Shown here: positions 5,379-12,754 of the stretch, piece by piece
Layout of the letters: each line of letters begins with the position of its first letter
How positions within the stretch are numbered: the stretch's first letter is position 1
Assembly: GCA_002342785.1 (NCBI GenBank)
Contig: DDQV01000134.1
Coordinates: forward strand, 1 to 15,937
DNA length: 15,937 nt
Direction of reading: 5' to 3'
From: Fusobacteriaceae bacterium UBA2433
Lineage (GTDB): Bacteria > Fusobacteriota > Fusobacteriia > Fusobacteriales > Fusobacteriaceae
The notes under the pieces: generated by a model
Databases searched by the model: none
What the model saw: the letters and a program-made list of their open reading frames with translations, nothing else
What the model was told of the DNA's origin: nothing
Translations under genes and position numbers: made by a program

Positions 5379-7256
5379 AGAAATACATTTATAGATAATA
5401 TTAGCTTAGAAGAAACTAAACCTCTATTTTTTAATAGGATAGAAAAATATAATAAAAAAGAAACAATAACAACAGAAAGATCTTTAGGAAGGATAACAGC
5501 ATCTTCTGTTTTTGCCAAGGTATCATCTCCAAATTTTAATGCTTCAGCTATGGACGGAATATTAGTTAGATCTAAAGATACAGAGATGGCTAGTGAAACC
5601 AATCCTGTAATTTTAAAAGAAGGAAAAGATTTTCTCTATGTAAATACAGGAAATCCCATCGATAGTAAATTTGATGCAGTGATTATGATAGAGGAAGTAG
5701 TGGAACTAGAAAATAAAGATGTAAAGATAATAAAATCTGCATATCCATATCAACATATAAGAGATGTAGGGGAAGATATAATAAAAAATGATATGATACT
5801 TGCGTCATCTCATGAGATTAGACCAGAAGATATTGGAGCTTTATTTGCTGGTGGAATATTTGAGATAGATGTAGTAACAAAACCCAAAATTGCAATTATT
5901 CCAACAGGAAGTGAGATTGTAGAAGATTATAGAAATTTAAAAGTAGGAGATATTATAGATTCTAATTCTAGAATGTTTGAAGCTATGATAACTGCATCAG
6001 GTGGAGAGCCACATAGATATTCACCCGTTCGAGATGAGAAGGAACTTCTAAAGAAAAATATATTAGATGCAGTTGAAAAAAATGATGTAGTAATTATAAA
6101 TGCAGGATCATCAGCAGGAACTCACGATTATACAAAATCTCTTATAGAAGAATTAGGAGAAGTTATAATCCATGGAATAGCTATAAAACCAGGCAAACCA
6201 ACTATCTTAGGATTTATTAAAAACAAACCTGTAATAGGAATACCGGGATATCCAGTGTCAGCATATTTTGTTTTTCAACAATTTGTAGATTCACTCCTTG
6301 AAAAGATGTTAGGTAGAAGCAATGAAAAGGTGGTTACAATAAAAGCTGGTTTATCTAAAAGAGTATATTCCTCACTAAAACACAAAGAGTTTATTCGTAT
6401 GTCTCTAGGATATGTAGGAGGTAAACTAATAGCTACACCTTTAGATAGAGGGGCAGGAGCAAGTATGAGTTTAGTAAAAGCTGATGGGATTCTTGTAATA
6501 TCTAGAAATAATGAGGGACATGATAAAGGGGAAGAGGTAGAAGTAACACTACTAAAACCATTATCGACTATAAAAAAATCTATAGTAGTAATCGGAAGTA
6601 ATGATCCTATAATGGATAGAATTTCAGAAAATGTAAAACTTTCATTGTCCCATGTTGGAAGTCTAGGGGGAGTGTTAGCACTAAAGAAAAATGAAACGAC
6701 TATAGCTCCTATCCATATATTAGATAATAAAAGTGGAAACTATAATAAAGATGTTTTAAAAAAATATTTTCCATCTAAAGATGTAGTTTTAATAAAGGGA
6801 ATAAAAAGAGAGCAAGGACTTATAATACCTAAAGGTAATCCAAAACATATAAAAGGAATTGAAGATTTAAAACGAGAAGATATAACATTTATGAATAGAC
6901 AACGGGGAGCAGGTACACGTATTCTCTTGGACTATCGTTTAGAAAAATTAAATATAGATAATTCTGAAATAAAAGGTTATGAAAGGGAATCTACAACTCA
7001 TTTAGCGGCGGCAATGTCAGTAAGTTCTTTAACTTGTGATACTGCTCTTGGAGTTAAATCTGCAGCAGATATATTAGATCTTGATTTTATATTTGTTGGA
7101 GATGAAGATTATGATTTTGCAATTTTAAAGGAAAGTTTAAAAGATGAGAGAGTTTTAAAATTTATTGAATATATAAGATCAGAAAATTTTGCAAAAGAGA
7201 TAGAAAAAATACCAGGATATAAATTAGAAGATCCAGGAAAGATAATAGAGATATAA
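5376..7256 (+). CDS. MoeA fused to a PBP-like domain
   Basis: Residues 1-400 are a second MoeA: SPNFNASAMDGI (51-62, Asp60), VNTGNPIDSKFDAVI (89-103), PTGSEIV (176-182), GDIIDSNS (191-198), NAGSSAGTHDYT (242-253), IKPGKPT (270-276) and IPGYPVSAYF (289-298). Residues 404-620 form a periplasmic-binding-protein-like domain (Pfam PBP_like type), with GSNDP (408-411), VGSLGGVLALKKNE (427-440), NRQRGAGTRILLDYRL (507-522) and THLAAAMSVSSLTCDTALG (541-559). There is no signal peptide, so the binding domain is cytosolic and may sense or hold the oxyanion or cofactor. Compared with the first MoeA, the Asp of STGDE is Ser179 and the MPT loop starts AGSS rather than GGSS. Tandem MoeA pairs are known in tungsten users and may divide Mo and W insertion; that role is inferred here. 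Confidence 0.9.
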   Translation: MRNTFIDNISLEETKPLFFNRIEKYNKKETITTERSLGRITASSVFAKVSSPNFNASAMDGILVRSKDTEMASETNPVILKEGKDFLYVNTGNPIDSKFDAVIMIEEVVELENKDVKIIKSAYPYQHIRDVGEDIIKNDMILASSHEIRPEDIGALFAGGIFEIDVVTKPKIAIIPTGSEIVEDYRNLKVGDIIDSNSRMFEAMITASGGEPHRYSPVRDEKELLKKNILDAVEKNDVVIINAGSSAGTHDYTKSLIEELGEVIIHGIAIKPGKPTILGFIKNKPVIGIPGYPVSAYFVFQQFVDSLLEKMLGRSNEKVVTIKAGLSKRVYSSLKHKEFIRMSLGYVGGKLIATPLDRGAGASMSLVKADGILVISRNNEGHDKGEEVEVTLLKPLSTIKKSIVVIGSNDPIMDRISENVKLSLSHVGSLGGVLALKKNETTIAPIHILDNKSGNYNKDVLKKYFPSKDVVLIKGIKREQGLIIPKGNPKHIKGIEDLKREDITFMNRQRGAGTRILLDYRLEKLNIDNSEIKGYERESTTHLAAAMSVSSLTCDTALGVKSAADILDLDFIFVGDEDYDFAILKESLKDERVLKFIEYIRSENFAKEIEKIPGYKLEDPGKIIEI

Positions 7257-7291
7257 TATTTATAAAATAAAAAATAAAAGAGGAGAAAATC

Positions 7292-7741
7292 ATGAAAAAT
7301 ATAAAAGGAAAGATCCTTGCAATAAATATAAGTGAAACAAAAGGTGTTGTAAAGCAACCTATAGAAAAAGGTGTATTTAAAGTAGATCATGGTTTAGTAG
7401 GAGATGCCCATGCTGGTAACTGGCATAGACAAGTTAGTTTACTAGATAATACCAGTATAAAAAAATTAAAAAATTTGGACAACGTAGGATTTTGTACAGG
7501 TAAATTTGCTGAAAATCTTACAACAGAAGGAATGGTTTTATTTGAACTACCAATAGGTACAAAATTAAAAATTGGTGAAACTCTTCAAGAGGTAACTCAA
7601 ATAGGAAAAGATTGTCATGTAGGATGTGAAATAAGAAAATTAGTAGGTGATTGTGTTATGCCTAGAGAGGGTATCTTTACTAAAATTTTAAAGGGTGGAG
7701 AGATAAAACCAGGGGATTCTATAGAAGTAGTGGAAGATTAA
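7292..7741 (+). CDS. MOSC domain protein
   Basis: A 149-residue stand-alone MOSC domain (named after the C-terminal domain of Moco sulfurase), last gene of the cofactor cluster. Visible blocks are VDHGLVGDAHAGNWHRQVSLLD (31-52), KFAENLTTEG (71-80), GKDCHVGCEI (105-114) and GDCVMPREGIF (119-129), with conserved Cys108, Cys112 and Cys121. MOSC proteins bind molybdopterin-type cofactors and can carry sulfur; stand-alone ones next to moaB/moeA are taken to finish or traffic the cofactor, but the exact reaction is unknown. GAGGAG precedes the ATG by seven bases. The gap to the previous gene is 35 bases without a terminator. Confidence 0.88.
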   Translation: MKNIKGKILAINISETKGVVKQPIEKGVFKVDHGLVGDAHAGNWHRQVSLLDNTSIKKLKNLDNVGFCTGKFAENLTTEGMVLFELPIGTKLKIGETLQEVTQIGKDCHVGCEIRKLVGDCVMPREGIFTKILKGGEIKPGDSIEVVED

Positions 7742-7763
7742 ATCTATAAAAAATAAATATTAA

Positions 7764-7800
7764 AAAAAGGACACTGATTAAGTTTTTCAGTGTCCTTTAA
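7764..7800. terminator. Bidirectional terminator
   Basis: AAAGGACACTGA (7766-7777) and TCAGTGTCCTTT (7787-7798) form a perfect 12-bp stem with a nine-base loop and A/T runs on both sides. It ends the cofactor cluster from the left and the aminotransferase gene from the right. Confidence 0.88.
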
Positions 7801-7802
7801 AA

Positions 7803-8942
7803 TTAATAATTAAGAGCTGCCTTAAAAGTTTCTTTACCTTTACCAGGTGTTACTGGAATATTTAATTCAATCATAGTTTCTTCTAATCTATCTAATACAA
7901 TCTCAAGGATCTTAGCATCAACATTACCCATATGAGATATTCTAATGATCTGTCCTAAGTATGGTCCATATCCACTTGCAATATCTACACCTTTTTTATA
8001 TAAAGTTTCTCTAAATAAAGCATCGTCGATCTCTACTCCTTCAGGATATTTAATATTAGCCAATGAGCAAGTTCTTTCCTCTTCTTTTTCAACAAACATA
8101 GAGTATCCCATTGCAATTAAACCTTCAGAAAAAGCTTTTGCATTTTTAATATGTCTATTATATCTAGCTTCTATTCCCTCTTTTTTCATTAAAGTGATAA
8201 CCTCTTTCAATCCCCAAATAAGAGTTATTGGTGGAGTTGAAAAATATTTAGCGGGATCTTCCATAACTGGTAGCCAATTATTTAGATCATTGTAAAATTC
8301 ATAAATTTTCCCCAAATCATCTCTTCTTTTTAAAAATTTTTCAGATGTCCAGATTATAGATAATCCAGGAGTCATTCCAAATGATTTTTGTGATCCAGTA
8401 AACATAATATCTACCCCAGCCTCATCTAAATAAATTCTTTCAGAACCAGCTGAACAAACAGTATCTAAGATAAAAATAATATCTTCAAATTGTTTTAACA
8501 TGTCTCTAATCTCAAATATTGGAGCTTTTACCCCTGTTGAAGTATCTACATGGGTAACTGTTATAGCTTTATAATTATGTTTTTTAAGTTGGGCCTCAAT
8601 TTCAGATACTGGAACTATAGTACCATCTTTAGATTTTAAAAGATCTACTTCAATATCTCTAGAATTACATATATCTATAAATCTATCTCCAAATGATCCA
8701 TGGGAAACAACAAGAACTCTGTCTCCTCTTTTAACAGTATTACATATTGCTATTTCCATTCCCAGAGTACCTGTTCCTGGGATAACAAATGCATTATGTG
8801 ATCTCCAAATATTTTTTAGATCCTCTATAACACTTTTCATATCAGATATAAATGCAGGATCTCTAAAAGATACCATTTTTTTTGTCATAATTGTTTCTAC
8901 TTCTTTAGCCACTGGAGTTGGACCAGGTTGCATAAGTAACAT
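7803..8942 (-). CDS. Class V (AGAT-like) aminotransferase
   Basis: A PLP-dependent fold-type I enzyme of 379 residues, cytosolic, of the alanine/serine/ureidoglycine-glyoxylate aminotransferase group. Motifs are LLMQPGPTPV near the N-terminus (2-11), IPGTGTLGME (54-63) for the phosphate pocket, Asp160 in FILDTVCSAGS, the Schiff-base lysine Lys186 in FTGSQKSFG (181-189), and RISHMGN (334-340) with the substrate-carboxylate Arg334. AGGGGG stands eight bases before the ATG. It transaminates a small amino acid with glyoxylate or pyruvate; the exact pair cannot be told. It is convergent with the MOSC gene and divergent from the hydratase gene, with its own promoter and no GntR-type operator there, so a link to the tct island is not shown. 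Confidence 0.85.
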   Translation of the reverse strand: MLLMQPGPTPVAKEVETIMTKKMVSFRDPAFISDMKSVIEDLKNIWRSHNAFVIPGTGTLGMEIAICNTVKRGDRVLVVSHGSFGDRFIDICNSRDIEVDLLKSKDGTIVPVSEIEAQLKKHNYKAITVTHVDTSTGVKAPIFEIRDMLKQFEDIIFILDTVCSAGSERIYLDEAGVDIMFTGSQKSFGMTPGLSIIWTSEKFLKRRDDLGKIYEFYNDLNNWLPVMEDPAKYFSTPPITLIWGLKEVITLMKKEGIEARYNRHIKNAKAFSEGLIAMGYSMFVEKEEERTCSLANIKYPEGVEIDDALFRETLYKKGVDIASGYGPYLGQIIRISHMGNVDAKILEIVLDRLEETMIELNIPVTPGKGKETFKAALNY

Positions 8943-8992
8943 ATAAAATACCCCCTAAAATTTGTTTTCTAAATTTAAACTTTGTTATATTA

Positions 8993-9021
8993 ATCCTATC
9001 TCTTATTTTTTAATAAGTCAA
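8993..9021 (-). promoter_or_regulatory. Promoter of the aminotransferase gene
   Basis: On the minus strand TTGACT (9016-9021) and TAGGAT (8993-8998) are separated by 17 bases, about 50 bases before the start codon. No TTGTATACAA operator overlaps it. Confidence 0.65.
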
Positions 9022-9399
9022 TGATTTTTTCTATATATTTTGTATCATCTAGTAAAAGTTAGTTGTTTAATTTTTGAAAGAAAAAAAGGATAATGAAATA
9101 TACTGTAACCTGGACACTAGAAAAAAAGAATGTCCTTTTTTTATTGAAATTATTTGACATATACAAATATTTGTATACATTATTATAATGCTTAAAAATA
9201 TTTATTGTAAAGTTATAGGTATCAACATTTTTTTGATTACTAAATAAAATTAATGAGTTGTTATAATTTTTTATGATAAATAATAAAATAAAATTTTTGA
9301 AAATAAGAAAATATTACTATTCAATGTCCTATTTTTTAAGAATTCAAATAAATCAAAGATATTTGTAAATGTTATTATGATTATAATAAAAAATTCTTC
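9022..9399. other. Long intergenic region with distal operator
   Basis: This part of the divergent region between the aminotransferase and hydratase genes has no convincing gene. It holds a weak hairpin with a T-run (GGACA 9112-9116, TGTCC 9131-9135, T7 at 9136-9142) and the promoter/palindrome at 9154-9189. A 7-bp A-T hairpin lies at 9372-9389. The rest is very AT-rich and shows nothing further. Confidence 0.5.
9154..9189 (+). promoter_or_regulatory. Distal promoter-like site with perfect palindromic operator
   Basis: TTGACA (9154-9159) is followed at once by the perfect palindrome TATACAAATATTTGTATA (9160-9177), and CATTAT (9178-9183) or TATAAT (9184-9189) could be the -10. TTGTATACAT at 9171-9180 is one base off the operator consensus of this island. 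Transcription from here would give the hydratase gene a leader of about 270 bases. Confidence 0.5.
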
Positions 9400-9453
9400 T
9401 TGACACTTAGCTTAATTTAAATTAAAATAATTGTATACAATTTTAGAGGGGGG
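9400..9453 (+). promoter_or_regulatory. Proximal hydratase promoter with operator at the start site
   Basis: TTGACA (9400-9405), a 17-base spacer and TAAAAT (9423-9428) form a near-consensus promoter. The perfect palindrome AATTGTATACAATT (9429-9442) covers the expected transcription start, an arrangement for repression. GAGGGGGG (9446-9453) is the ribosome binding site, six bases before the ATG. Confidence 0.8.
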
Positions 9454-9459
9454 AATATT

Positions 9460-11709
9460 ATGATCAAGTTAAACCAAAAATCAATTTTTATTTCAGAAGA
9501 AAATGAAATATTAAAAGATGTAAACAATTTAAAAAAAGAAGAAGCAAAAAAAAATACGTTAACTTATTCAATACTAAAAAAACATAATACAACAGATGAC
9601 ATGGAAAACTTACAAATAAAATTTGATTCAATGGCATCTCACGATATAACATATGTAGGAATTATTCAGACTGCAAAGGAAAGTGGATTAAAAAAATTTC
9701 CACTACCATATGTTTTAACAAATTGTCATAACTCACTATGTGCAGTAGGTGGAACAATAAATGAAGATGATCATGTATTTGGACTAACTTCAGCTAAAAA
9801 ATATGGTGGAATATTTGTACCAGCACATCAAGCAGTAATTCATTCATACATGAGAGAAAATTTTGCAGGCTGTGGAAAAATGATTATTGGTTCTGACTCT
9901 CATACAAGATATGGAGCCTTAGGAACTATGGCTATTGGTGAAGGTGGAGGAGAATTAGTAAAACAACTTTTGGAAAAAACATATGATATAAAATATCCCA
10001 ATGTTGTAGGAATAAAATTAAATGGAAAACCTAGACCTGGTATTGGTCCTCACGATGTAGCATTGGCTATTATAGGAAAAGTTTTTAAAGATGGATATGT
10101 AAAAAATTCGGTAATGGAATTTTTTGGAGAAGGAATCAAAAATTTATCTGTTGAATTTAGAAATGGTGTAGATGTAATGACTACAGAGACAACTTGTTTA
10201 ACTTCTATTTGGGAAACAGATGAAAAAGTTAAAGAATATTTAGAAAACCATAATAGAGGAAATGACTATAGAAAATTAAAGAGAACAGGTGTAGCTCATT
10301 ATGATGGACTAGTAGAAGTAGACCTATCTAAAATTGAATCTATGATAGCCATGCCTTCTCATCCAAGTAATGTATATTCTATAAAGGAGTTATACGAAAA
10401 TTTAGATGAAATATTAACTAAAGTAGAAGCCGATTGTAAAAAACTAGGAATGAATATAGATTTAAAATCAAAAGTTGTTAATGGTAAACTAAAAGCCGAG
10501 CAAGGAGTTATAGGTGGATGTTCAGGTGGAACTTTTGAAAGTATTACCGATGCTATAGATATAATGAAAGGAAAAGTTGTAGATAATGAATTTAATTTAA
10601 GTTTATATCCAGGAAGTCAACCTGCTTATATTCAATTAGCCGAACATGGATATACTATAAAAGCCATGAAATCAGGAGCAGTTATGAGAACAGCTTTTTG
10701 TGGTCCATGTTTTGGAGCTGGAGATACTCCAGGAAATAATCAATTAAGTGTTAGACATAATACAAGAAACTTTCCATCAAGGGAAGGATCAAAACCAGGA
10801 AAAGGACAATCTTCATCAGTGGCATTGATGGATGCAAAATCTGTTGCAGCAACTGCAATTAACGGTGGATTTATAACTGCAGCAACTGATTTAGATGTAG
10901 AATATATAAATCCAAAGTACACATATGATGATTCAGCTTATAAAGTAAAAGTATACAATTACGGAAAAAATATAGAACAAGAAGAAAATGATTTAATAGA
11001 GGGACCAAATATTAAACCTTGGCCAAAGATGCCTAAGTTGACTGAAGATTTAGTTTATAAGATTGTAGCTTATATAGACGATCCTGTAACTACAACAGAT
11101 GAGTTAATCCCATCAGGGGAAACTTCATCATATAGATCAAATCCATATGCATTATCAGAATTTACATTGTCAAGAAGAGTTCCTGAATATGTAGAAAGAT
11201 CAAAATCTGTGAGAGAGTTTGAGTATTCAAGAGAAGCTGGAGAAAATCCATTTGAAAAATTTGAAGAATTAAAAAAGATTGCTTCTAAAGTAGAAAAATT
11301 ATCTTCAATGAAATTGAATGAAATTGGAATAGGATCACTGATCTATGCCAATAAACCAGGGGATGGGTCTGCAAGAGAGCAAGCAGCATCGTGTCAAAAA
11401 GTATTAGGTGGATGGGGAAATATCTGTAAAGAATATGCAACAAAAAGATATAGATCAAATGTAATTAATTGGGGGATGTTACCATTTACAATTGACAGTG
11501 AAATTCCATTTATAGAAGGAGATTTTTTATTAGTTAAAGATGTTAAAACGGCTTTGTTAGAAGGAAAAACAGAAGTAAAAGCTTATGTTTTAGGTAAAGA
11601 AGTAAAGGAATTTAATTTAAAGTTAGAAAATTTAAATTCCACAGAAAGAGAAATAATAGTTGATGGATGTTTAATTAATTACTACAGGAAACAAAATGAA
11701 TCTAAATAA
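9460..11709 (+). CDS. Aconitase-superfamily hydratase (YbhJ-like)
   Basis: A 749-residue cytosolic [4Fe-4S] hydro-lyase of the aconitase superfamily, near the size of E. coli YbhJ. Cluster ligands are Cys354 (GGCSGGTFES) and Cys414 and Cys417 (TAFCGPCFGAGDT). SDSHTR (145-150) and NTRNFPSREG (434-443) are active-site blocks. The C-terminal swivel domain carries GDGSAREQA (634-642): the first Ser and the Arg match the GSSRE motif of aconitase, but the second Ser is Ala638. That change, and a poor match to AcnA/AcnB or LeuC, suggests a substrate other than citrate. The gene is monocistronic between an operator-bearing promoter and a strong terminator, convergent with gntR. With TctABC nearby under the same operator, it probably dehydrates or hydrates the imported acid; the actual substrate is unknown. 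Confidence 0.85.
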   Translation: MIKLNQKSIFISEENEILKDVNNLKKEEAKKNTLTYSILKKHNTTDDMENLQIKFDSMASHDITYVGIIQTAKESGLKKFPLPYVLTNCHNSLCAVGGTINEDDHVFGLTSAKKYGGIFVPAHQAVIHSYMRENFAGCGKMIIGSDSHTRYGALGTMAIGEGGGELVKQLLEKTYDIKYPNVVGIKLNGKPRPGIGPHDVALAIIGKVFKDGYVKNSVMEFFGEGIKNLSVEFRNGVDVMTTETTCLTSIWETDEKVKEYLENHNRGNDYRKLKRTGVAHYDGLVEVDLSKIESMIAMPSHPSNVYSIKELYENLDEILTKVEADCKKLGMNIDLKSKVVNGKLKAEQGVIGGCSGGTFESITDAIDIMKGKVVDNEFNLSLYPGSQPAYIQLAEHGYTIKAMKSGAVMRTAFCGPCFGAGDTPGNNQLSVRHNTRNFPSREGSKPGKGQSSSVALMDAKSVAATAINGGFITAATDLDVEYINPKYTYDDSAYKVKVYNYGKNIEQEENDLIEGPNIKPWPKMPKLTEDLVYKIVAYIDDPVTTTDELIPSGETSSYRSNPYALSEFTLSRRVPEYVERSKSVREFEYSREAGENPFEKFEELKKIASKVEKLSSMKLNEIGIGSLIYANKPGDGSAREQAASCQKVLGGWGNICKEYATKRYRSNVINWGMLPFTIDSEIPFIEGDFLLVKDVKTALLEGKTEVKAYVLGKEVKEFNLKLENLNSTEREIIVDGCLINYYRKQNESK

Positions 11710-11716
11710 TAAAATT

Positions 11717-11746
11717 AAAAGAAGTTGTTTTATGACAACTTCTTTT
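11717..11746. terminator. Bidirectional terminator
   Basis: AAAAGAAGTTGT (11717-11728) and ACAACTTCTTTT (11735-11746) form a 12-bp stem around a six-base loop, flanked by T/A runs. It serves both the hydratase gene and the convergent gntR. Confidence 0.87.
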
Positions 11747-11751
11747 TAAAT

Positions 11752-12417
11752 TTATTTAGTTTTATCTAATTTAATGGGATCATTAAATGAAGTGAGTATA
11801 GAATTTTTTGCATTTATAAGATGAATTTTATTTATTCTTTTAGCTTCAGATAAATTTTTACCTTTAATATTTTTAAATATTTCTAAATGTTCACTGTAAG
11901 CTTCTTTCATTCTTTCAGGATTTTTTAGAGAATTTTTTCTGAGTTTAGAGATTATAAAATCATAATTTTTAAGAACTTTGATAGTAAATTCTAAACCTGA
12001 ACTTTTGTAGAGCAGATCATTATATTCTGAAAAAAGTCTTCTAGAAGCATCCCAGTTTTCAGCATGTAGTTGTAGATTTGTAAGACTCAAATTTTCTTCA
12101 ATATCTGTTTGTGCTTTACCAGAACTTGCAATTGCATCAAGAAGTATATCTTCAAGGGCCATTCTAATTTTAAACATCTCTTCGATTCTTTTTACAGTCA
12201 TATGCATAATTTTAAGTCTTCCATTTGGAAGCCTTTCTATAATACCTTCTATTTCTAATTTTTTTATAGCTTCTCTAAGAGGTGTTCTACTAACATTTAA
12301 TTTATTGGAATAATCTATTTCAATTATTTTACTTCCAAAATTTAAATTTCCTTCAATAATATCATTTTTGATAATATCATATATATGGTCACTTATATTT
12401 TTTCTAGCTTTAATCAT
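11752..12417 (-). CDS. GntR-family (FCD type) transcriptional regulator
   Basis: A 221-residue repressor. Residues 5-70 are the GntR winged helix (ISDHIYDIIKNDIIEG, then VSRTPLREAIKKLEIEGII with the family's RTPLREA recognition helix). Residues 75-210 are an all-helical FCD effector domain. The frame stays open 31 codons upstream, but AGGAGG lies six bases before the ATG at 12417 and the upstream codons are hydrophobic noncoding sequence, so I use 12417. Of the usual FCD metal ligands, His177 and His199 are visible; the first Asp and His seem replaced (Asn133 at the usual FH position), so effector binding may differ. The TTGTATACAA-type sites in its own promoter and in those of the hydratase and tctC genes are the expected targets; the effector is probably the transported acid. 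Confidence 0.88.
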   Translation of the reverse strand: MIKARKNISDHIYDIIKNDIIEGNLNFGSKIIEIDYSNKLNVSRTPLREAIKKLEIEGIIERLPNGRLKIMHMTVKRIEEMFKIRMALEDILLDAIASSGKAQTDIEENLSLTNLQLHAENWDASRRLFSEYNDLLYKSSGLEFTIKVLKNYDFIISKLRKNSLKNPERMKEAYSEHLEIFKNIKGKNLSEAKRINKIHLINAKNSILTSFNDPIKLDKTK

Positions 12418-12444
12418 TTTTATCCTCCTTAAGTACATCAATAT

Positions 12445-12474
12445 AATTATATACAATTTAAAGAATAAAGTAAA
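12445..12474 (-). promoter_or_regulatory. gntR promoter with autoregulatory operator
   Basis: On the minus strand TTTACT (12469-12474), a 17-base spacer and TATAAT (12446-12451) form the promoter. AATTATATACAATT (12445-12458), one base off the AATTGTATACAATT palindrome, covers the -10 box, so the regulator should repress itself. Confidence 0.7.
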
Positions 12475-12529
12475 ATTAAAATTTAGAAATAAGATCAATA
12501 AAAATATCAAAAATTAGTATTATCAATAT

Positions 12530-12543
12530 TATTGTATACAATA
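12530..12543. promoter_or_regulatory. Perfect operator copy in the gntR-tctC intergenic region
   Basis: TATTGTATACAATA is a perfect 14-bp palindrome with the TTGTATACAA core. It overlaps no obvious promoter and lies 85 bases from the gntR operator and 138 from the tctC-side site, measured core to core. It may be an auxiliary site. Confidence 0.75.
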
Positions 12544-12667
12544 TTTTAAGATGATTTTATTAAAAAAAAGCAAAAAATATGGATTATAATGAATAATAGT
12601 CTTTTTTTTTAGTTTAAAATGGTCGTAATGTAATATATTCATTCTATTTTAGAATAAATATAAAAAT

Positions 12668-12711
12668 ATTTGTACACAATTATTGACTTTTTTTAAAAAA
12701 TAAAGTACTAT
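12668..12711 (+). promoter_or_regulatory. tctC promoter with adjacent operator
   Basis: TTGACT (12683-12688) and TACTAT (12706-12711) are 17 bases apart. TTGTACACAA (12670-12679), one base off the operator core, sits just upstream of the -35 box. AAGGGGG (12742-12748) then GAATATT leads to the tctC ATG; the hydratase gene has nearly the same bases before its start. Confidence 0.72.
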
Positions 12712-12754
12712 TATATCAGAACAAAGCAAAATAATTTAATTAAGGGGGAATATT

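Noticed and set aside
9112..9142. Hairpin GGACA/TGTCC followed by T7 as a terminator
   Set aside because: The stem is only five base pairs with a 14-base loop, and no gene leads into it from the left on the plus strand. It is noted inside the intergenic entry only.
9093..9188. 31-codon open frame (MKYTVTWTLEKKN...)
   Set aside because: The AGGA is only about two bases from the ATG, too close, and the frame runs through the distal promoter and its palindrome.
12418..12510. Longer start for the GntR regulator (252 residues)
   Set aside because: The extra 31 codons cover the gntR promoter and operator, encode hydrophobic low-complexity residues, and the AGGAGG fits the internal ATG at 12417.
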